Origin: Datnioides undecimradiatus
Lineage: Eukaryota; Chordata; Actinopteri; Lobotiformes; Datnioididae
Length of the DNA stretch: 64,000 bases
Reading direction: 5' to 3'
NCBI GenBank assembly: GCA_008933995.1
Contig: WARS01000033.1
Location: forward strand, 9,562,287 to 9,626,286
In this document: piece by piece, positions 55,121 through 64,000 of the stretch
How positions within the stretch are numbered: position 1 is the first letter of the stretch
Layout of the letters: the number at the start of each line of letters is the position of its first letter
Position numbers and translations under genes: made by a program
Notes under the pieces: model-generated
Told to the model about the DNA's origin: nothing
The model's database searches: none
Seen by the model: the letters and a program-made list of their open reading frames with translations, nothing else

Positions 55121-55137
55121 GTGTGTGTGTGTGTGTG

Positions 55138-55177
<40 letters not shown>

Positions 55178-55180
55178 TGT
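55121..55180. repeat. (GT)n microsatellite
   Basis: GT run with GC interruptions; the pyrimidine-rich stretch 55235-55345 follows. Confidence 0.92.
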
Positions 55181-55345
55181 GTTGGCCCATTACGGCCCAT
55201 TACTGTGTATTTTGTTGCTGACTTCAGAATTTAAATGCCTCCTTTCCTCTCTCCTTCTTTCTTCCTTCCTCCCTTTTTCTCTTTACCGTACCTCATTTCT
55301 CTGCTCCCATTTTCTCTCCTTCTTGGTCTTCTCTTCTCTCATTTC

Positions 55346-56189
55346 AGTCAGTCATAGAGACTTGTGGCCTATGGCATGGCCAAAAACCCAGAGCCATGCT
55401 TTGTGAAGATCTTCTCTCCCTGATTGGCTGCAGTCAGGTTGCTATTAGGCAAGCCATGGTGACATAGTAGCTCTAGCTCTGTAGTGACTGTTGCTCTAAA
55501 GAAAAATGGAATTTGTCTTTTGATACAATTTTCTTTCAAGGGATAGCAGGAGAATATAATTTTGGTGAGTTTTGCCAGCAGCACTTGTATCATAAAACCG
55601 AAATGTAATGATTAAACAGTGTGGACTCGCTGTTTGACTTATAATGTTCCCATGTAACTGGTCAGAAGATGGAAATAACTTTTACTGTTAATCCCTGTCA
55701 CACATATAAAAGCTTGCTGCTGTTCTGACCACAGAGTCATGGCTGATGCTCCATCTCATCTCTTACCAGTTTACTGGCAATTTCCACCCCCTCGCAGAGG
55801 AACCATACACAGTATACAGTATCATGTCACAATGATGAAGCAAGCCTGGAAATAATAATGTTTTAACCTACTTATTAGATTTAATTCAATTTGCAAGTTA
55901 TGAAGAAAATAAATTAGAATATGAAACCCTGAAGCAACATTTTGAGTCCATCAGAAGCCTCAGACAGTGTAACTCTCAGTGATTATATAATGTGGTTTAA
56001 AGCAAATGTTGAAATGAATTTTGTAATTGTTAGACCCTGAGTGGTACATGAACAACTACTGTCCACTTCTCAGGTCTTATTAATTCCCAATGTGCAGCTT
56101 TATGTTCAGTGTATTTTCATTTGTCTTTTCTGCTAATACCAGGAGAGCTAATATTTTGAGGTCTTGAATAAATAATGAAGCCTGGAAAC
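55346..56189. other. No gene recognised
   Basis: A TATA-like CATATAAAAG at about 55703 precedes a 38-codon ORF at 55739-55855, discussed as a weak candidate. The rest is AT-rich and featureless. Confidence 0.35.
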
Positions 56190-56670
56190 TTTTAGGACAG
56201 GTCAAAGTCAAATGTCAACATATTTGAGAAAACTCCAAGTTTACATTGTTTCAAGATAGGTATAAGTCACATTTCAAGTCAACAGAAACCAGTCCCAGTC
56301 AAGCTTCAAGTCATTGGAGACATTTCTATCAGACTCAGAGCTTTTGAAACATTCCCAGTGATGTCCAGACACTCTTTGTGATAAATCAACTGTTTGGAAA
56401 CAGGTCCAGGTCAAGTCTAAGGTCACTGAAACAGATCCAAGTTAAGTTCCATGCGACATGCGCAAGACAAGACTCATACCACTGGGACAATTTAAAGCCA
56501 GGTTTCGAGTCTTCTGATACCTGATTAAATCTCACATCATTCAAGACTGTTCTGAAGCAAGTCTTCAGTCTTCTGATACACCAAACAGGTTCGGGACATC
56601 TGAGACAGTAATGTTTCAAACCATTGAAGACTTAGAGAATAATAACATCAAGTTTCAAGTCATTTCAGGC
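56190..56670. repeat. Decayed minisatellite (about 30-60 bp units)
   Basis: Variants of a unit containing gaaacaggtccaggtcaagt recur: 'gaaaccagtcccagtcaagc' near 56286, 'gaaacaggtccaggtcaagt' near 56397, 'gaaacagatccaagttaagt' near 56428. Further diverged versions carry gtcttctgatac and 'tttcaagtcatt'. Spacing is irregular, so the array is old. Confidence 0.55.
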
Positions 56671-58927
56671 AAAATTAATTTATTCTCTTATTTTTAAGAT
56701 TAGTTTCGGGAACTGTGAGTGTCTATTAATCCTCCAAATCAGTCCAGCAGGCAGCTTTTGAAGGAGAGAAGTCTCCTCTCCAATGTTTACCTAATTTGAA
56801 TTGGAGGAGCCACTGGCCAGTCCAGGATTATGACTAAAACTGCCTTCAGGAAACAGTGTTTAAATTTATTCAATCAAAGCCATTTTCTAAACTTTATTTA
56901 TTTAGAAAACACCATGAAGAGGAGGATACCTATCCTGGGATTCGTATGGAAATGGAATAATCTGGGATCTGAGGGGGGAAAAAACCCCCATAGGTTCTGA
57001 GTGCATTCAAACACAGTGACACTGAACCAGCCAATGAAAACTGTTACATATGCATGAAATTGCCCTATGGAGCAAAAAAAAAACAACCAACTTTTACTTC
57101 TAAGGCTTCTGAAGGCCCAAATTTGAAGGGTGAGTTAAGTTCAGGCAGTGTTGAGGAAGGGATTCCTCTGTTTGGGTGTGTTGGGGGACTCCCTCGGGGT
57201 GAAAGTACTGGATTTGGCAGCAATTAAGCCGATCCACTCAGAGCTATAAGACCGTGTCTGAGTGTTAATTCCTCCTTGTACTCTTTCAATGTAAAAGTTT
57301 ACCTCAAAGTAGCCCCATGGTGAAGAAAATGTCCTGACTTTCAACCACTTCATTAGTGTCGGGGAGGAGAGATCCTGTTAGTGTTGATGGGGCTGCCAGT
57401 GAAGGGAGGAGATGAGGGAGAGGAGGAAGAGGACAAAGAGTAGGAGGATGAAGGCTTCGCAATAATGAGGCCAAGTAAGCAAACATGACCTCAGCCAAAA
57501 TATGTCTGTGTCATCACTGCCTTATTAAAGCTTGCTTCTGAGAAACGGATGAAACTTGAGGTCTGCAGATGACAAAGAAAAGGTCAGAAAGGCAAAGAAA
57601 AGACAGGAAAGGATAGGAAGGAACAGGAAGAGAGAAAAGGGACAGAAAGGGAAAAAGGAGAGAGGAGAAGTGAGGCGAGTGGACAGGAGAGCCACCAAAT
57701 GTCCTCTGGCAGCCAAATTTCATCCTCGCCTCCTCTCATTTGAAGAAGGACAGGCGTAGAAAATTTTGCTGAGAATTCTGGGAAGGTGGGCGTCAAATTT
57801 TCAAGGGTAGCTGTGACTGGAGACGTGTCAGGAACTGAGCTCAAGTTAACTTTAAGTAAAAAGTTTTTGACCAATGGAGCGCCAGATGTTTGTTCCTCTG
57901 ATACTCATGCACTGAAAATATCTTCTGAGTTCACCAATACATCAAGGTGAAGATGACCATCCTCTTCCTGTGATCACAGGAGCTCTATACAGTGCTCTCT
58001 AATTTTATACCTGAAATAATATTTACTGAGAAGTCATGCAGTCTGTTCAAGGCACAGGTATGGTTAAATCCCAAATGCATCTTTATTCAAATTCCCACTG
58101 AAAGCGTATTTTCAGTATAGGACATTGAATTATTGCTGGTACTTAGTAGTAGTATATTTGTCGACCACAGCAGACGGTTATTCTCTTACAGTTAAATCAA
58201 CCTCAGAAGAGCACTCTAGTAAAGAATAGCATTTGAACCCATGCCGGGGACATGAGGTTTCAGGTGAGAGCCACAAACTAATGCTCATGGGCAGCAGGTG
58301 TGAAGGCAGACTACAGGCCGCCTCCGCACTCAGAGACAATGCTATTTTCTTTGCGTCCTCCATGATGCTGAGACTTTGGTTCTGTATACTTGTGGCTCTG
58401 GATAGTCAAACCTTTAGTTTTTTTAAAAAATAAATCCTCATTAGTTATGCTTTACATGAATGTAGGAGTGCACCTTGAGGTAATCTTTATGAAATAGATT
58501 GTGAGCCATATCTTTCTTTGTCAGGTCAGAGGCCAAAAAAAGATGGTGGTGACCTCCAGTCCTGGTTGTGATCAGGTTTCTAAGAGTTCACTGACTTTTG
58601 ATGGTGGTACAGTTTGTGATGGCACATTTTAATAGCTTCTGCGTTTAGTTTTTCTGTAGGTAAGATCCGGCTGACTGTTTTTTTCTTTACTTCACTTTTT
58701 GTTGTTGAGTTGAGATAGTCCCTACAGACCACAGTGGTAATTTATAGCAGCCCCTTTGTCTCAGTTTAGCTATAAAGTCCAGCTATTTTACCAGCAGTAT
58801 AAACTAACACAAGACTGGTTAACAAAAAAATGCAAAAATCAAGAAACTCAGGATTAAGTACAACAAGAATAGTGTTCATAAGGCAGTTTATTTCATTGTA
58901 ATGCATGTGTTTTCTTTTACAGTAGAA
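56671..58927. other. No gene recognised; purine-rich tract
   Basis: About 57565-57680 is nearly pure A and G on the plus strand and gives artefactual Arg/Lys/Glu-rich frames. A word resembling a tRNA T arm occurs near 58229-58255 on the minus strand but has no partner A box. Confidence 0.4.
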
Positions 58928-59001
58928 ATTTCCTGATGGAAATGAAACCAGAAACCCCTCTGCTACTAAGTCTGCACTTTAACCAGCTGAGCTATCAATG
59001 A
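58928..59001 (-). pseudogene. tRNA-derived relic (SINE head or tRNA pseudogene)
   Basis: Read on the minus strand it contains ATAGCTCAGCTGGTTAAAG, an A-box-type D arm. About 30 nt further lies GGGGTTTCTGGTTTCATTTCC, a damaged T arm/B box. The spacing fits a tRNA, but the stems do not pair well. No SINE body or A-rich tail could be defined. Confidence 0.45.
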
Positions 59002-61508
59002 CTTTGTGAGCTGTATCAGCGAACATGTAGAAAAAAAATGTAAAACATGTGTTTTTTTATTATTGATGATTGACAGATCAGTCGACACTGCCTGTGTAAC
59101 TTCTACAGCTATCGCTTGTGTTTCTACAAATTTACTGCCTATCCTATCATATCCTCCCCTGGCCAAATTAATTATTAAAGCCTAACAAGGTGACGGTTCG
59201 CTGTCATCCTGTCAGCTGGCTTGTTTCTGTTGGGACTAAATCCAAAGCAGCGACAGTCAAGCCAGTTTTTTTGTTTGGTTTTTTTTTTTTTTTAAGTGAA
59301 GCATAATCTTCCCACACAGCTTCTCTGATATCTCTGACTGGCTCCATGTTGCAAACCTATGAACTGTTGTGATGAATGAAGACCTTAATAAGAAGCTTAA
59401 AAAGAACTTTATTTATGTTGATTAAGAGATATAAAGGGAGAGGCAGATACAAAAAATGTCTGACTAACAATTATTGTTCATTAAATTTTCAGTTGTCAGT
59501 CACCCGGGTAAAGACGTTTGTCCGCTTGCTAGACAGCGATATTTAGACCAGAGATCGGAGTCAGTGTAAATTTAACACGTGGATGCTTCAGTGGCACTTA
59601 TGCACCACTAACACCTCAGTTCCGGTTTGAATTGTAGTCTAAGTGGCGTGAATGAACGCTTGTGTAGACTTCACACTAACATGGAAATTTCTTGTTTGGA
59701 TTCAAATGTGGAAACATTTGAACAAGTGGTTAATATTTAATGCCTGATACAATATTTTCTCTTTTATCTAACTGAATGAGCTGAGCTATCCTGTTCCTTT
59801 GAGCTGGAGCAGCTCTCACATAGAGAGTAACTCTGTGTGAAGTTCAGATGAGAACAGTAGCTGAGCATCAGAACCAAAAAGTCTCTCTCCATAATTACTG
59901 CAGATTTAATACTTTTTTTTTTTTTAGTCTGCCTGCAGATACTTTTATGTCATTTTTGGATACTTGTCACTTTGGATATGTGTCAAATTCAAATTTTGCT
60001 GAAACTCTGCAGGTCAGGTCAGTCTGAAACTCTTAATAAAGCATTTAGGTTCAAGTCACAGTTCTGAGTCCTACTTCGCTGGCACTTTCCTTGCATGTCT
60101 TGGGAATTTGTCATGCAAATAAAAAACCTGTTAGAGACCCATTTAAGGGTTTAGGTAATTAGGTTTCTCCAGCAGTAATCTAGCTTTCTTAACAAGGTTA
60201 TTTTTAGTCATTTAATCTGAAAAATGGAAGGTGGTTTATTTTTATACATGAACATCTCTGCAATCAGGTTAGGACCAAACTGGAGAGTAATCAGATTATT
60301 GAAGTGCAGCTTTATCAGTGGATCTTCACAGTAAGGCTCAATGGCAACATACTAAAAAGACCATTTGAGTTTACTTCTTTGTCTGTAAATATCTGTTTAA
60401 CTATTTAATACTGTCCCTTCTATGCCTTGTTTTTCATCTTTTCCTACTTTTTTATGTCTTTCTTTTTTCATTTCATTTCTTCCACACCAATGTAGGTTAA
60501 CAGTGAGGTTGACAGCCGTGAAAGGATTTTTAACGTTTTCCACTGCTGTGTCCTCTCAGATGACAGCTGTTATTACCCGGTGAACAATAATTCAACAGTC
60601 AGCGCTCCTGAATGTTGCTTAATATAGCTGCTGTTTCACTGTCATTTCTACAGGAGGAGGAGGAAGAGGCATTTAGAAGAGGAGAGGAGGATATGAAGTG
60701 ACAGGAGGCAGCAGGAAAATTACAGTAGAAGAAGAGAGTGGAGAAGAGGAAGGAGATGAGTGATGCGGTGAGTTTATAGCCTGTTGTCATCACTGAATTA
60801 AGATTTTATCATTGACAAAAAGATAATACCCCAAATGTGTCAACATGCAGTACAGTTTTATATCAAAACTAGTAATCTCATCTGGACAGTTCCCACTGTC
60901 ACCTGACAGAAACAAAAAAAGACCCCATCAGTTGATTGGGTCAATCACAAAAGTTTTCAGAGAAGGAAGTGTTGGATATTTTGAGTAGTATGATTGCAGG
61001 TTGGCACACAGAATGTGTTTTGTCACCGAATGCACTTTGCCAAGGCATGGTCACACAAGCGGTGACATATATCAGTGTTCAAGCTTCGGACGTTAGTATG
61101 TTGATGTGTTGATGTGTTAAAAACTCTTCTGGTGTTTGTAGCGTGTCACAGTAAATCATCATTGCCTGTTGTGTCCAACACTTTGATATTGTGGCTGTGT
61201 CAAACACTGCCGCCACTTGGGGACACCGACAGGAAAGCACAACAGAATTTCAATGTAATTCATTTATTGCTGTTGCCGATGCCAGTCCCAGTACTGTAAC
61301 TTAAAGGTTTTAGCGTGACGAGTATGTGTTTGTCACAAAGCTGCTTTGTGTATGTGTTTGTGTGCCTCTGTGAGATCCGTGCAAAGACACTCCTGACAGG
61401 TATGTATGTACATTTTGTGTGTGCGTTTCTGCAGGTGAACTGCTTTAAGGGATGCTGACACTGCCTTTTCAGCTAAGAACCCCACTTGACTCCAAGGCAC
61501 TTGCACAA

Positions 61509-61546
<38 letters not shown>

Positions 61547-62364
61547 GTGTTGCGTTGCGTTGTAAATAGCAGTTGTAAATAGCAGAGAGTGTTGAAAGTG
61601 AAATGACCTCTGGACAGGTGTGACTGTGCAGAGAGGCATCATGGGAGCTCGAGGAACATTGTTTGAGAACAGGGTGGAGAGCAATAAGCGGGAAGGATAG
61701 GATAGTAAATAAAAAACAGAACAGAAAAACAAACAAGATAAATGAGAGGCAGGGAGACACAGAGACAGTAAAGTGGGAATATAAGCTGTGAAAACACTGC
61801 AAATAAAAGCATCACATTATACTGAAATACTAAAAATACTGATTATGTAGAATAGCTAATTTCAGAATCAAGTCTATCTGAATTGCAACTCAGTAGATTT
61901 CAGAATTGTACTCAAGTACTTGATGAACAGATTTTGTTACATCCCACCACTGAAAAAGAGGACAGTAAGGCAGGGAGTGATGAATAATGTGAAAGCACAG
62001 AGAACAAAGGCAATAGAGTGAGGAAGCCAAATGGAAGAGAAGAGGATAGCAGGCGGGATAGTAAATGGGCAGCCCCACAAAGAAAGCATAAGAGTACGAA
62101 GCTCAAGCGCCTGTGTGTGTATTTGTGTGTGTGAGATCAGATTTCCAGGCTCAGCGGAGCAGAAGGTCTGCAGCCTTCCTCTTCCTTTGTTGCTTTCACA
62201 GAACTACAGCCATGTTGTTTTTAAGGCAAAGCGCATATCTGTGTTATCTGGTATTCAAAGAAAATATAAAGAAAAACAGTTTGAACTGGGATTAAGTCTC
62301 TGAAGGATAGGTTTGATTTCTGTTCTCTTTTAGTCCTGCACACAGTGTGGCTCTTGTTTGTTAC
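59002..62364. other. No confirmed gene
   Basis: Mostly featureless AT-rich sequence. A possible leader exon with a four-codon coding start lies at 60654-60767 (see findings). A (CA)n run occupies 61507-61543. Confidence 0.4.
61507..61543. repeat. (CA)n microsatellite
   Basis: CA run with one early TA interruption, followed by gttgtgttgcgttgcgttg. Confidence 0.92.
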
Positions 62365-62535
62365 TCCACCACTTTGGTCCAGACAGAAGTATCTCAACAA
62401 CTATTGGATGGGTTGTTCTGAAATTTTCTACATACTTTCCCAGCCTCTGAACTTTGGGAATCACTTGGGTTTTTCGTTTCACCCCATCATCATGTAAAAT
62501 TCTAAATTTGTCAACTGCTGTGGTTGATGACAATA
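62365..62535 (+). repeat. Teleost interspersed repeat fragment (family C)
   Basis: Contains 'ccactttggtccagacagaa', then 'atctcaacaactattggatg' and ctgaaattttctacat: the left part of the family C repeat, which is found in many fish genomes. Confidence 0.65.
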
Positions 62536-62778
62536 TACCTAGTTCACATAGAAAATGAAAGGTGCATCTTTGATGTGATTGTAAACGCTGAATTGCACAA
62601 CAGGATGCAATGGAATTTACACATTTGAAAAAACAAATGCATTGTGACTTCTACTGTTGATGGCTGCTTTAGCTCTGAGGATAATGGAAAGTTATCCAGT
62701 TGTTTTTGTGACAGCGGCACTAATAATACCACTTGGAAACTGTGAGATGTTGCCTGTTTCTGCTTTAAAACTGTTAGA

Positions 62779-63130
62779 GCTAATCTAATCTAATTTTTGG
62801 TTATGTCTCATCTCCTCACGTCTCATCTCATTTGGTGATCTAACCTCCTCAATCCTATTCCCTGTCTTGTTTTATTTAATGTAATCTGGATTTTTCTAAT
62901 CTTATTGCACAATATAATCTGTCTCTGTGTCCTCTCAGTCTAATTTAGTCTAACCTGATCAAGCCTTATTTAATCTCATCTAATATAATCAAGCCTTTGT
63001 CTCATTTTATTTAGTCCAAACTCTGATTTGTTTTTTTTTTTTACTTCTGTCATTTAATCATGGTTTAATCTAATCTAATCTAAACCTGTCTTGTCTGATA
63101 TAATCCTGTGTAATTTAATAAGAGTACACC
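62779..63130. repeat. Degenerate (TAATC)n pentamer-rich region
   Basis: The words taatctaatctaatc, tctcatctcatttgg and taatctcatctaatataatc recur over about 350 bp, with unique sequence between. It looks like a decayed pentanucleotide satellite. Confidence 0.55.
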
Positions 63131-64000
63131 TCGTCTAATTGTTTTTCCCATTGCAGTGTACATACAAACGAGTAACAAACAGGAGCAAACAAAAAAAACA
63201 TCACTAATGAGCTTTCTGATTGCACCCAGAGTTGCCATGGCAACTAACAAAGAGCACCTGACTGTGAACTGTGACAATCAGTTCACTCACACTGAACAGA
63301 CCCATTTCACCTCTGATCATCCAGATCAGTTGGCTGAAACTATTTTCTGTGCAGTCATTACCATTGACACTCATTTCATTTTCCCAACATTTTCCTTCCT
63401 TCCTCCTCATTTCGTTCATCCCTCCCTTTCTCCGTTCATTCATCTCTGGTGATGAGACTAAGAGAAGATTAAACCCCGAAACCCTGCCGATTAAACCCCG
63501 AACACACATGCATACACACACGCCTGTCAGTCCTGCTGGGTGTCTTATTAACCCTCATTAGACGTTTCTCTCAGATATTAATGAGATGATCTCATGACTA
63601 ACGCTCCCTGCTGAGCGCGCTCAGTGAACGTTTGTGTGTCTGTGAGAGAGAGCGTCAGAAGAAGGGATGAGGGTTAGGGATGAAGAAAAAGAGAAAGGGG
63701 AGAGGGAACAGATGGGAAACCTTGGATGGAATGGAGAGAGAGAGGGGCTGAATATGAGCCAGATCACTGCAAGAAAAAAATCTGCCTTAATGAGTCATTT
63801 AGTGTTGAGTGTTTAAAATCTGAATCCACTGGGCCTGTTCTGATGTTAATAACACCAAACCCCTGGAAAAAAAATCCCACTGCCACCAACATCACCAAGG
63901 CTGATGGCACAAGTTGTACAAGTACATGAACACATGAACATCTGCAAACCAGGCCAGACTGCATCCCATTAGAATAAAAAGGGAAATGTTTGGTGTGTTG
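63131..64000. other. No gene recognised
   Basis: Mixed sequence with a pyrimidine-rich stretch (63380-63450) and a purine-rich stretch (63645-63760). No exon or RNA gene is identified up to the window edge. Confidence 0.4.

Noticed and set aside
63668..63685. Telomere-like ggttaggg
   Set aside because: Only one copy; no interstitial telomeric array.

Overview
The window looks like nuclear DNA of a teleost fish, probably a percomorph. It is AT-rich and crowded with (CA)n and (CT)n microsatellites. Genes are split by GT-AG introns. It carries fish LINE, Tc1 and hAT relics and several degenerate repeat families that I recognise from teleost genomes. The species cannot be named from the sequence alone. 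No prokaryotic features, CRISPR arrays or operons are present.

Layout. (1) 1-6.5 kb: no recognisable gene except a broken Tc1/mariner transposase relic at about 3.4-3.96 kb; the part next to 6.5 kb probably holds the znf346 3' UTR. (2) 6.5-12.65 kb, minus strand: a complete seven-coding-exon gene for ZNF346 (JAZ), a dsRNA-binding zinc-finger protein. All exon phases join cleanly into 305 codons plus stop. A hAT-like MITE with a perfect hairpin sits in intron 4, and a CpG-rich promoter lies just above the start codon. (3) 13.7-18.15 kb: a tRNA-Val cluster with five intact genes (two AAC, three CAC), one degenerate copy, one pseudogene and one fragment. It is mixed with rearranged pieces of a jockey-superfamily LINE and an RTE-type LINE tail, and contains inverted and tandem duplications. 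(4) 18.3-22.7 kb, plus strand: a probable two-exon gene with a 5' UTR exon and a long coding exon of 892 codons. Its product, which I do not recognise, carries five dispersed copies of a roughly 65-residue domain arranged A-B-A'-B'-C. (5) 22.7-64 kb: about 41 kb in which I find no convincing coding exon, only microsatellites, polypyrimidine tracts, decayed minisatellites and interspersed repeat relics. It could be intergenic or a large intron.

The two protein genes are divergent, with the tRNA/LINE cluster between their promoters. The five-domain protein gene starts only about 130 bp beyond the last tRNA-Val. Its presumed promoter lies partly in the duplicated tRNA flank, and its leader has several upstream ORFs. 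The most novel items are the repeated-domain protein and the tRNA-Val/LINE rearrangement.
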